This document shows, piece by piece, positions 15,616 to 23,788 of a stretch of 64,000 nucleotides of DNA; the first letter of the stretch is position 1; each line of letters begins with the position of its first letter. Source of the DNA: Sorangiineae bacterium NIC37A_2. Lineage in GTDB: Bacteria; Myxococcota_A; Polyangia; Polyangiales; Polyangiaceae. Position numbers and translations under genes: made by a program. A model generated the notes under the pieces. That model was not told the origin of the DNA. It searched no databases and was given only the letters and a program-made list of their open reading frames with translations. The DNA lies in contig NASX01000017.1 in assembly GCA_002085155.1 (NCBI GenBank), positions 8,681 through 72,680 of the forward strand, read 5' to 3'.

Positions 15616-16938
15616 ATGATTCTCTGCCACCCCGCGCTCCTGCTCGGCTGTGTCGCTCTCGCCTTTGCCTCCTCTTGTGCGGAATCATCCGACTCAGGAA
15701 GAATCGACAGCGGCACCCAGAGCGGAGGAAGCCCGGCGACCGGCGGCGGCGCGGCGAGCGGAGGCGCCGGCAGCCCAGCAGGAGGTGCGCCAGGCAACCC
15801 GGCGACCGGCGGCTCCGCAAGCGGAGGCGGATCCGCGCAGGGGAGCGGCGGGTCGCAGTCGGGAAGTGGTGCGGCGACGGGCAGCGGGGGCGCGGCGTCG
15901 GTGGGGGGAAGCTCTCCGGGGACGGGCGGCGCCGCGGGCGAGCAGAAGGAGCCGGGCCCTGTGTATCTGGGAGTTCGGTTCGTCGGGAGGGTCGACGGGA
16001 GCGAGCCGACTCGGCCGCGCTTCACCTGGTCGGGGACGGGATTCCTGGCGCGCTTTTCAGGGACGGGCCTCCGGGTGAAGTGGTCGAACGAGCAGCCCGT
16101 CATGTTTCAAGTGGTCGTGGATCACGAGGAGCCGCGCTCCGTCACCGCAGCGCAAGGGGAGGCGACGATCGCTCTTGCGGAGGGCCTCGGAGCGGGAGAG
16201 CACACACTGCTTTTGCATCGAGAGACCGAGGGACAGTACGGAACGACGGCTATCTCGGAGATCCAGGTGCTTGAAGGAGAGCTGCTCGACCCACCGGAGC
16301 TCCCGAACCGACTCATCGAGATCGTGGGGGACTCGATCACCTGCGGCTACGGGAACCTCGGCGCCGACCAGTCCTGTCCCTTCTCCTTCGATACCGAGAG
16401 CCATTTCGTGAGTTACGGCGCAGTGGCGGCTCGGGAGCTCGACGCCGAGCTCTCGACGATTGCGATTTCAGGTCACGGCATCATTCGAAACTACGACGGC
16501 GGGACCTCGGACCTCTTGCCGATCTCTTATGAGCGAACGCTGACCATGGATCCGACCACGAGCTGGGACTTCGTGCGGGAGCCGGACGTGGTGGTGGTGA
16601 ATCTCGGGACGAATGATTTCGCCAAAGGAGATCCGGGGATCGCCTTCGAAGACGAGTATTTCCGCTTCCTCGCGGATCTGCGCGACCGACATCCGGAGGC
16701 TTATTTGCTCGTCACGTTGGGGCCGATGCTGAACGGAGAAGATCTGAACAAGGCTCGCGCCTATTTACAGAACGCGCTCGAGTCGATGACGAGCATGGGC
16801 GACGACAACGTCGGCTTCCTCGAATACGCGGCGCAGGGTACGGGGGAGCTCGGTTGCGACTGGCATCCGAATACGAAGAAGCACGCCTCGATGGCCACGG
16901 TGCTGACCGAGGAGCTTCGCACGAAGCTCCATTGGTGA
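15616..16938 (+). CDS. CE2-like SGNH acetyl esterase lipoprotein
   Basis: The 440-residue product begins with a signal peptide ending in FASSC and a Gly/Ser/Ala spacer to about residue 115. Next comes a beta-rich domain (VYLGVRFVGRVDGS...KVKWSNEQPVMFQVVVD type) as in the N-terminal jelly roll of CE2 enzymes. The SGNH hydrolase domain follows with all blocks visible: VGDSITCGYGN (nucleophile Ser), NLGTNDF (Asn) and CDWHPN near the C-terminus (Asp-His). CE2 enzymes remove acetyl groups, typically at O-6 of sugars in xylan, glucomannan or oligosaccharides. It is the third surface esterase within 6 kb. The start has little Shine-Dalgarno support but fits the signal peptide. Confidence 0.85.
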   Translation: MILCHPALLLGCVALAFASSCAESSDSGRIDSGTQSGGSPATGGGAASGGAGSPAGGAPGNPATGGSASGGGSAQGSGGSQSGSGAATGSGGAASVGGSSPGTGGAAGEQKEPGPVYLGVRFVGRVDGSEPTRPRFTWSGTGFLARFSGTGLRVKWSNEQPVMFQVVVDHEEPRSVTAAQGEATIALAEGLGAGEHTLLLHRETEGQYGTTAISEIQVLEGELLDPPELPNRLIEIVGDSITCGYGNLGADQSCPFSFDTESHFVSYGAVAARELDAELSTIAISGHGIIRNYDGGTSDLLPISYERTLTMDPTTSWDFVREPDVVVVNLGTNDFAKGDPGIAFEDEYFRFLADLRDRHPEAYLLVTLGPMLNGEDLNKARAYLQNALESMTSMGDDNVGFLEYAAQGTGELGCDWHPNTKKHASMATVLTEELRTKLHW

Positions 16939-17010
16939 GGCTCCTCTCACTGACAGCGACGCTGCGCGAGAGGCGAGGGCGGCTCCGAACCTATACTCGC
17001 GTCCGCTTCT

Positions 17011-18819
17011 TCAGAAGGGGAAGAACAGCGGCACGATCAGGAGCGTGATCGCGAAAACCACCAACAATAGGGGCGCCCCGATGCGTCCGAAGTCCCCGAA
17101 GCGGTAGGAGCCGGGGTTGGCGACCAAGAGATTGACCGGCGAGCTCACCGGGGTCAAAAAGGCGGAAGAGCAGGCGATGGCCACCGCCATGAGCAGGGGA
17201 TGGGGCTCGATGTGAAGGTTCCCTGCGACTTGAATCGCGATCGGGGCCACGAGCACCGCTGTTGCGGTGTTCGAGATGAAGACTCCGCAAAGGACGGTGA
17301 GCCAGAAGAGCGCAGCCATGACCACGTAGGGCCCGGCGCCTCCGGTCACCGTTGCGATGCCGCTTACGACGAGGTCGATGACCCCAACCTTCGTCAGAGC
17401 TGTCGTCATCGGGAGAAATGTCGCAATCAGGAGCAGACTCTCCCAGTTCACTGAGCGTTCGGCGGATTTGGCGTCGAGGCATCCGAAAACGAGCATGCCG
17501 AGCGCAGCGGCGAGGACGACGGTGACGGGGGCCGTCCACTCGAAGGCGAATCCGAGCAGCATGGCCAAGACCACGACAAGGGCGTGAGGAGCGCGGTGGC
17601 GACGGAAACGGCCCTTGTTGAGGGCCTCGCTCTCGGTGACGACGAGAACATCCGAGAGCTCATCGCGCAGTTGGGCGAGGGAGGTGGCGCTGCCGAGGGC
17701 GAGCAAGAGGTCGCCTACCTGGGTCGTCGTGAGTGCCACCGAATCACGCAGCACTTCTCGCGTGCGGAACACTGCCACGATCGTCACACCGAATCGGCTG
17801 CGAAGGCGGCTGTCCCGAATGGTCTTGCCGACGAGGTGAGAGCCGGGCGGGATCAACAGCTCTGCCACCACGGTTCCCTTGGGCAGGCTCTCGGGCTCTG
17901 CGATCTCGGTGAGATGGGTCTCGCCACAGAAGGCGGCCATCGACGACGGCGCGCCTTTGATCGTGAGGATATCTCCCGGGCCGAGGATCCGCTCCGGGAG
18001 CGGGCGCTCGGGGTTCACCTCCTCTTCGTCCGGGCTCCGGACGGCCATGATCACGACCCCAAATCGAGATCGTACGGCGCTGTCCCTGATACTCTTCCCG
18101 ATGAGCGGCGAATCGGGTTCGACGCGCACCTCGAGGATCCAGCCAGCCAGTCCGTAGCGCTGCCACAGCTCCCGAGCGCTCGGCATTCTGTCGACATTTT
18201 CTCCGAGCGGCGCCCGGTCGGGCAGGAGCTTGGGCCCGAGAGTGACCAAGAAGGCGATGCCCGCGGCGACGAGGATCAGACCCGGACCTGTGAAGTCGAA
18301 GAAGGAGAAGGGGCGATAGCCTGCGCTCTGCAGGGCGGCCGAGACGACCAGGTTCGGCGCTGTTGCGATGAGCGTGAGCAAGCCTCCGAGCAGGGTGGCG
18401 TAGGCAAGAGGGATCAGGAGCTTCGAAGGACTGACCTGAGCTCGCCGCGCGAGGGTCAGGACCACAGGCACCATCAGGGCGACGGTGCCCGTTGAGCTCA
18501 AGAACGCCGAGAGGCACGACGTCGCGACGAGAATCGAGAGGAGTAGCCGCGTCTGGCTCTCGCCCCCGAAACGCTCGATGAGATTGCCGAAGCGCTCGGC
18601 GAGGCCTGTCTCGAACACGGCTGCACCGACGATGAAGAGGCCACCGATCATGTGCACACTTGGATCCGAAAAGCCCGCGAGCGCTTCCGGAACGGTCAAG
18701 ACTCCTCCCAAGAGAAGGAGCGTGAGCGCCGAGAAGCCGACGAGGTCCATGCGGTAGCGGTCGCTCACGAACAGAGCGACCGAGCCAAACAGAACGAAGA
18801 GGACGAAGGCGATCTGCAC
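17011..18819 (-). CDS. DASS/SLC13-family transporter with two RCK_C (TrkA-C) domains
   Basis: The 602-residue inner-membrane protein starts at GTG 18819 (MQIAFVLFVLFGSV). About six helices at each end form the transport fold and carry the paired Ser/Thr motifs of the divalent anion:Na+ symporter family (AFLSSTGTVALMVP and VFISNTATAVLVAP). Between them (residues about 215-385) lie two TrkA-C-like soluble domains with matching texts (LIGKSIRDSAVRSRFGV and LVGKTIRDSRLRSRFGV). These usually bind a small ligand and gate transport. The substrate is probably sulphate, a dicarboxylate or a similar anion, and cannot be fixed from sequence. It lies about 70 bp downstream, in the same direction, of the FG-GAP lipoprotein gene's stop on the other side, without sign of coupling. 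Confidence 0.88.
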   Translation of the reverse strand: MQIAFVLFVLFGSVALFVSDRYRMDLVGFSALTLLLLGGVLTVPEALAGFSDPSVHMIGGLFIVGAAVFETGLAERFGNLIERFGGESQTRLLLSILVATSCLSAFLSSTGTVALMVPVVLTLARRAQVSPSKLLIPLAYATLLGGLLTLIATAPNLVVSAALQSAGYRPFSFFDFTGPGLILVAAGIAFLVTLGPKLLPDRAPLGENVDRMPSARELWQRYGLAGWILEVRVEPDSPLIGKSIRDSAVRSRFGVVIMAVRSPDEEEVNPERPLPERILGPGDILTIKGAPSSMAAFCGETHLTEIAEPESLPKGTVVAELLIPPGSHLVGKTIRDSRLRSRFGVTIVAVFRTREVLRDSVALTTTQVGDLLLALGSATSLAQLRDELSDVLVVTESEALNKGRFRRHRAPHALVVVLAMLLGFAFEWTAPVTVVLAAALGMLVFGCLDAKSAERSVNWESLLLIATFLPMTTALTKVGVIDLVVSGIATVTGGAGPYVVMAALFWLTVLCGVFISNTATAVLVAPIAIQVAGNLHIEPHPLLMAVAIACSSAFLTPVSSPVNLLVANPGSYRFGDFGRIGAPLLLVVFAITLLIVPLFFPF

Positions 18820-18890
18820 GGGGACCTCGCAGCGCTCGCTCCTTGATGGAGGTTCGAGAGGGCGTCAAGGGCGCCGCGGGAACTCGTCCG

Positions 18891-20471
18891 TTACCAGGGG
18901 AAGATGTGGACGGTGCCCAGCCCGGAGTTCGGGTCTTCGGCAGAGCTCCCCGTGCCGTAAGCGCCAACAACAAGGGTCGTGGGGGTCGAGGCAATGGCCC
19001 AGCCGAAGCGGTCCCCCGCGCTCGCCTCGGGGGCCTTGAGGCGCTTCACTTCAACGAACCTCCCGTCTCTCCGTTGTTCGAAGAGGTAGGTTGTCCCGGA
19101 GTTCGGTGCGGAGTTGTCTCTTGGACGCTGGGGGTGCGCGCTGTCATCGCCAAATGCCCCGACGGCGATGCGACCTTCGGCGAGCGTGACGCTGCTGCCG
19201 AAGTTGTCCCCAGGATCGGCGTCGCGCGCCTTCAGCTTCTGGATCTCGATGAAAGCATCCCCTTGGCGCTCGAAGACGTACGCGGCCCCCGAACCTCGGA
19301 CAAGCGGTCCGGGGCCTGGCCGGGGCCCCCGAGGAGACGAATCTTCCCCGTAGGCTCCAACGACCAGAAAACGCTCGTCTGCCGCAAGGCTCACCCCGAA
19401 CCAATCTCCGGCATCTGGATCACTTGCTTTGATGTAAGCGGTTTGTGTGTAACCTGTCTCCGTGCGCCGGAACTCATAGACGGCGCCCGCCGCGCGAGCG
19501 GAAGTGTCGAAGGGATCCCCATTGCCGCTGGACTCGCCGATGGCGGCGATGAAGAGAGAATCGCCGACGAACGCGACGCTGGAGCCGAACTGGGCGCCAC
19601 TGTTGAGAGGGGTGGAGAGCAATTCGGCCGCTTCTTTCCACTCTCCATCGGTTCGTTCGAAGACGACCACGGAGCCCGTGTTTTGCCCCGCCCGATCGTC
19701 CCCATAGGCGCCGACGGCGATGCGGTTTCCCGATACGGCGACACGTCGTCCGAACCAGGCGGTCGGCGAGGGATCTCGACTCTTGAGGTAAGCCTCCTGA
19801 ACCCACTGTTCGCCGCGGCGCACGAAGACATAAGCTGCGCCGGCATCGGTCACAGAGTTGTCCGAAGGGTCCTCGCTGCCGGAGTCTTCCCCGTAGGCGC
19901 CGACGACCAGCGTGTCCCCATCGAGAGCGATCCGGCGCCCGAACCAGTCACCGGGGTCGGGGTTGGAGGCCTTGAGATAAGCCTGCTCGACCCACTCATC
20001 TCCGCGGCGCACGAAAACATAAACGGCTCCGCTTTCGCTGACGCTGTTGTCGTCGGGATCGAGGCTTCCTCTCCCCGCTTCCCAGGAGGCCCCCACCGCC
20101 AGAGTGTCGCCAGAGAGGGCCACGCTGAACCCGAATTGGTCTCCCGGATCCGCGTTCGGAGCACGAACCTCGACGGGACAGGTCCCTTCCTCGACGCAGC
20201 TCGGGGCGCCGCCGCTGCCAGACATGCTCCCTCCGGTCCCGAAGGATCCACCGGCCGGCACACTGCCATCGCCACCGGAGCCTCCCGCCGCCGATCCCCC
20301 GGTGACTGAGCCCCCCATGGCGGGGCCAGCGAGGCCTCCCGCGCTGGGCTCAGAGGGAGCGCCTCCGCTCTCGGCGGGAGCGGACTCGCCAGTATCCCAG
20401 AGCAGAGCCGACCGCGTGCCGCAGCCGACCGGAGTGACGAGGAGGCAGAGCCATGCCCAACGGATTCGCAC
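18891..20471 (-). CDS. FG-GAP beta-propeller lipoprotein
   Basis: I place the start at GTG 20471 (MRIRWAWLCLLVTPVGC) because CGAGGG lies just upstream and this gives a compact lipoprotein signal. A GTG at 20489 would add six residues. After the lipidated Cys a Gly/Ser-rich spacer leads to about seven repeats of some 60 residues. Each has D-x-FG/WFG, a GDTLVVGAYGED-like strand and a YVFxRxG strand, the integrin-alpha FG-GAP pattern. Acidic loops (DPDDNSVSES, DPSDNSVTDAG) could bind calcium. Such propellers bind proteins or glycans at the surface. The gene may be co-transcribed with the downstream SLC13-type transporter, although the two share no obvious function. Confidence 0.85.
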   Translation of the reverse strand: MRIRWAWLCLLVTPVGCGTRSALLWDTGESAPAESGGAPSEPSAGGLAGPAMGGSVTGGSAAGGSGGDGSVPAGGSFGTGGSMSGSGGAPSCVEEGTCPVEVRAPNADPGDQFGFSVALSGDTLAVGASWEAGRGSLDPDDNSVSESGAVYVFVRRGDEWVEQAYLKASNPDPGDWFGRRIALDGDTLVVGAYGEDSGSEDPSDNSVTDAGAAYVFVRRGEQWVQEAYLKSRDPSPTAWFGRRVAVSGNRIAVGAYGDDRAGQNTGSVVVFERTDGEWKEAAELLSTPLNSGAQFGSSVAFVGDSLFIAAIGESSGNGDPFDTSARAAGAVYEFRRTETGYTQTAYIKASDPDAGDWFGVSLAADERFLVVGAYGEDSSPRGPRPGPGPLVRGSGAAYVFERQGDAFIEIQKLKARDADPGDNFGSSVTLAEGRIAVGAFGDDSAHPQRPRDNSAPNSGTTYLFEQRRDGRFVEVKRLKAPEASAGDRFGWAIASTPTTLVVGAYGTGSSAEDPNSGLGTVHIFPW

Positions 20472-20573
20472 CAAAAACCCTCGGCCCACCCTATCCTGGG
20501 GGATCTGTCTGGCAACACGGGACCCGCCGGGCGGAGCGGAGAAAACGCTTCCGCTCCTAGGCCGATCGGATCT

Positions 20574-21566
20574 TTATTGTAGGGCTGAGTCCACACCGCG
20601 GGTCGGCGCGGTGGGGACGATCCAGTCCGCGAGCCAGGGGAGATCTACGAACAAGAAAACGATCCCCACGATACTGCAAGCGACGACCGCGGCCATGAGC
20701 ACCGGCTCCTTGTAGAGGCCTTCGGGGCGTTGCACGGCCGAATCGGGCTTGAAGGCGAGCCAGAGATAAATGGCCATCACCAGCGCTACGAGCGGGAAGG
20801 CCAAGATCTCCTCGAGCCGGTAACGCATGACGAACGCTCCGAGAAAGAGCATCGCCGACGAGCCGTAGAACATGATCGAAACGAGGAGCCTCTCTTCGGT
20901 GTAGTGCTTGAAGGACTTCCGGTAGGCGCCCGCTCGGGCGGGATCGGCGATCTGGCGGTACTCGGCGAAGCGCTTCATGGCCATGAAGTAACAGCCGACC
21001 ATCCAGTAGCTGAGGAGCAACGAGCCGGGAGCGACGGAAGCTGTGCCGACGATGAACCAACCAGCGAGCATACGGAGCGGGTTGTTCACCGCCTCCGAAA
21101 GCACATCGAGATAGGGGACGTCTTTGCTGCGGATGGGGCGGATATTGTACACGCAGCCCATCACCCAAAGAACGAAGGCTGTGATGGCGAAGGGGAGTGA
21201 GATCATCCAGCCGAGGGCGATGCCGACGACCATCAAGAGCAACCACTGCACGTAGGCGAGAGGAATGCTGACGCGTCCTGAGGGGACTGGCCTGAGCCTC
21301 TTCGTCGGATGAGACAGATCGTGCGGCGCATCGAGCACCTCATTGATCGTGTAGTTGCTCGAAGCGACGAGACAGATCGACAAAAGGCCGACGACGATGC
21401 GGAAACCGAGATTGTCGGCGATATGTTCCGGATCGAGCGCGTAGGCCGCGATCCCACCCGGAATCATGAAGACGTTCTTGAACCAGTGGTCGATGCGAGC
21501 GATCGACAAATGGCCAAGGAGCGTCGGGCGGCCACGGATCGGCAGTGCGGTAGAGGTGTCGGTCAT
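20574..21566 (-). CDS. UbiA-family prenyltransferase, decaprenyl-phosphate phosphoribosyltransferase-like
   Basis: This is a 330-residue polytopic membrane protein with about nine helices. The first Asp-rich motif is NEVLDAPHD (residues 75-83), followed by HPTKRLRPVPSG. The K-R-x-R-P text is the mark of the UbiA branch that uses phosphoribosyl pyrophosphate (Rv3806c-like DPPR synthase) rather than aromatic acceptors. The second conserved region is YLDVLSEAVNNPLRMLAG. The predicted reaction is transfer of 5-phosphoribose to polyprenyl phosphate at the inner membrane, the first step toward polyprenyl-phospho-arabinose or -ribose donors. The divergent neighbour is a flippase-like membrane protein, and a GT-C enzyme resembling arabinofuranosyltransferases lies at 49.7 kb. 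The exact substrate is inferred. Confidence 0.8.
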   Translation of the reverse strand: MTDTSTALPIRGRPTLLGHLSIARIDHWFKNVFMIPGGIAAYALDPEHIADNLGFRIVVGLLSICLVASSNYTINEVLDAPHDLSHPTKRLRPVPSGRVSIPLAYVQWLLLMVVGIALGWMISLPFAITAFVLWVMGCVYNIRPIRSKDVPYLDVLSEAVNNPLRMLAGWFIVGTASVAPGSLLLSYWMVGCYFMAMKRFAEYRQIADPARAGAYRKSFKHYTEERLLVSIMFYGSSAMLFLGAFVMRYRLEEILAFPLVALVMAIYLWLAFKPDSAVQRPEGLYKEPVLMAAVVACSIVGIVFLFVDLPWLADWIVPTAPTRGVDSALQ

Positions 21567-21838
21567 GGGACTGCTGGAGGTCTAGTCGGACTCAGGGTGG
21601 GGATTGGAAGGTCCCATGGGAGAACCGCGTGACAGGAAGGTGGTCGGTCTCACCCCGGGCGCACACGCCCAAACGGGCACAATGAGCTCAGTCTTTCAAT
21701 CATAAGCAGGGTCTGGCGTCTAGGGCTTTTGGCGCGTATCCATGGGAGCGCGTGTGGCCCTTTTCTGTGCAAGGGGCTGCGCGTCTCGGGCCTGCTGCGC
21801 GACTTGTTGGCGGCGCCTGCTTAGGAACGACGCTGCTC

Positions 21839-22912
21839 ATGGAACCGGACCCTCCGAACAAATCCTGGTCGCCTGCCCGTATCGCCCGGATTTCCGGGAT
21901 GTCGCTGGTCCTCTTGGGGGCGTTTGTGGCGATCTTTCGCGCCGGTTCGCTCCCGCTGCTCCCGCCCCCGGGCGCGCTCGATCGTTTGAATATCTCGTGG
22001 CTTCTCCTTGCTGCGCTCAGCCTCGAGCTCAGCATCCTCCTCAAGTACGCCCGCTACCACTTCCTCGTCGCGCCTCTCGCTCAAATTTCGTTCGGGAAGA
22101 TCCTCAATATCGGCTCGATCGCCGGAGCGCTGATCCTGATCCTTCCGCTCCGGCTGGGTGAGTTCTCACGGCCTGCGCTCCTGCGCGAAAAAGGGAAGGT
22201 CTCTGGCTGGAACATCACCGGGACGGTCGCAGCGGAACGTCTTGTGGATGGCGTACTGTTTGGCTTCACGCTCTTGGCTGGGTTAGCGATCGCTCGGCCC
22301 CAGGAGCCGCTCCCTGACCGCATCGGGAACTTGGCGGTGCCCGTCGCCCTTGTGCCGAAGGCGGCCCAGGCAGCGACGGTCCTCTTTGGCGGAGCACTGC
22401 TCGTCATGGCGCTCTTGCTCTGGAAACAAAAGTGGGTCGAGCGTTTCATCCATTTGACCGTGGGCCGCTTGAATGCTCGCTGGGGCGAGGTGCTGGCTCA
22501 CATGTCCGCGCGTTTGGTGGAGGGGGCGAGGTTCCTACCGAAGCCGGGGCTTGCCCTGCCTTACCTCTTCCTTTCGTGGCTCCACGTCGCAACCCACGGA
22601 CTCGCCCTGGTCTGGGGCGCTCGCGCTGTCGGATTTGAGCTCAGCTTTATCGAGTCGATGACCGTGACGGGAGTCTTGGCGCTGGGGTTTGCTCTCCCCA
22701 ATGCCCCCGGGTTCTTCGGAGCGATCCAGCTTGCCCTCTACGCAGGCATGGGACTCTACGTGGATCCGAACGTGGTCGTTCGTGAGGGGGCCGCGGTGAC
22801 GTTCTTCTTTTATGTGGGATTTGTGGGGTTCGTTCTCTTGAACGCGCTCATCGCTGCTGCCATCGAATACGGGCCCTGGTCGCGGGCGCGCGCGGCGCGC
22901 GCGGTCGGTTGA
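21839..22912 (+). CDS. Flippase-like / LPG synthetase-type membrane protein (UPF0104, AglD-like)
   Basis: The 357-residue polytopic protein starts at ATG 21839 (MEPDPPNKSWSPARI). An upstream start at 21752 adds 29 poorly supported residues. It has about eight helices and the family texts LKYARYHFLVAPLAQISF, GALILILPLRLGEFSRPALL and ERLVDGVLFG. These match the lysylphosphatidylglycerol synthetase transmembrane domain (DUF2156-less, UPF0104), which includes AglD and other proteins tied to polyprenyl- or phospholipid-linked transport. The soluble aminoacyl-transferase domain is absent. It is divergent from the UbiA-type gene over about 270 bp, which suggests a shared role in lipid-linked sugar handling. 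Confidence 0.75.
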   Translation: MEPDPPNKSWSPARIARISGMSLVLLGAFVAIFRAGSLPLLPPPGALDRLNISWLLLAALSLELSILLKYARYHFLVAPLAQISFGKILNIGSIAGALILILPLRLGEFSRPALLREKGKVSGWNITGTVAAERLVDGVLFGFTLLAGLAIARPQEPLPDRIGNLAVPVALVPKAAQAATVLFGGALLVMALLLWKQKWVERFIHLTVGRLNARWGEVLAHMSARLVEGARFLPKPGLALPYLFLSWLHVATHGLALVWGARAVGFELSFIESMTVTGVLALGFALPNAPGFFGAIQLALYAGMGLYVDPNVVVREGAAVTFFFYVGFVGFVLLNALIAAAIEYGPWSRARAARAVG

Positions 22913-22933
22913 GCAGCTGTCGCCAGCTGCACT

Positions 22934-23788
22934 TCAGTTCGAGCGCCGCTCGAAAGAAATCAGCGGACCGAAGTTCGAAAGAATGTTGGACTTGAGGGTG
23001 CGCAGGGCGGCGCCCTCCAGCCTGAGCTCATCTTGGCAACCCAGCCCCGGCACACACACCTGGTCTTGAGCCAGACAATCAGTGATCTCTTCGGGCCCTT
23101 CGTCTTCGGGACAGACGACCATCAAGTCTCCCCGGCATACGACGGCGTCCGGCGAGCAGGGCTCTTCGGCGAAGTAAGGAGAGAAATCGACGGACGCGAG
23201 CCAGCGGGCCGCAGAGAAGCGCACGTTCACTTCAGAGAGGTCCGTCGTGACTTCCTCGGAGAAGCGTTGGCTCTGGGGACTTTGGATGAGCGGTGTGCCT
23301 GAAACGGTGGCCTCAGTTTGGGCGAGGGGCAGGGAGGCGGACCAAGGTAAGCTTCTTGCGTCGAACTCCACGGTGCCGCGCAAAAGGAGCGAGTTTTCCC
23401 CGAGCTCTGCGGCCGCCTCGAGGACGAAGGGCTCGTCGCTCGTGAGTTGTGAGCTGATGCCGAGATCACACAAGTAAGAGGCGACTGCTCCGCTCGACCC
23501 GTGGAGAGTTCCGGCGCGCCGAGGGCTGTCGTCGAGTAGATCGACGACGGAGCTTCCGAGCCACTCGAGACGGGCCACGTCACAGGACTCAGCGCCGCTT
23601 GGGCTTGGGCAAAAGTAGAGCGGGCCGAAGGCGAGCTGGCCCTGGTCGAGTCGAAGGAGGGCACCTGTGGCTGTTTCGATCTCGCTCGACGCGGCGTCTC
23701 CCGAGAGGGTGAGCGGGACTTGGACCGGGCGGGGGCCCGGATCGCTGCAGCCGAAGGCGACGAGAAGCAATGGCAGTGCGCGTCTCAT
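22934..23788 (-). CDS. Lipoprotein partner of the TonB-dependent receptor
   Basis: The 284-residue product has a short lipoprotein signal (LLLVAFGC). The mature part has a beta-rich domain containing GQLAFGPLYFCPS, CDVARLEWLGSSVVDLL and YLCDLGI. I recall this pattern from myxobacterial lipoproteins coded beside TonB receptors. A C-terminal Cys-rich segment (CSPDAVVCRGDLMVVC...CVPGLGC) probably forms disulphides. The start codon overlaps the stop of the receptor gene (ATGA), so the two are translationally coupled. A surface ligand-capture role for the receptor is the natural inference. No ligand motif is evident. Confidence 0.7.
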   Translation of the reverse strand: MRRALPLLLVAFGCSDPGPRPVQVPLTLSGDAASSEIETATGALLRLDQGQLAFGPLYFCPSPSGAESCDVARLEWLGSSVVDLLDDSPRRAGTLHGSSGAVASYLCDLGISSQLTSDEPFVLEAAAELGENSLLLRGTVEFDARSLPWSASLPLAQTEATVSGTPLIQSPQSQRFSEEVTTDLSEVNVRFSAARWLASVDFSPYFAEEPCSPDAVVCRGDLMVVCPEDEGPEEITDCLAQDQVCVPGLGCQDELRLEGAALRTLKSNILSNFGPLISFERRSN

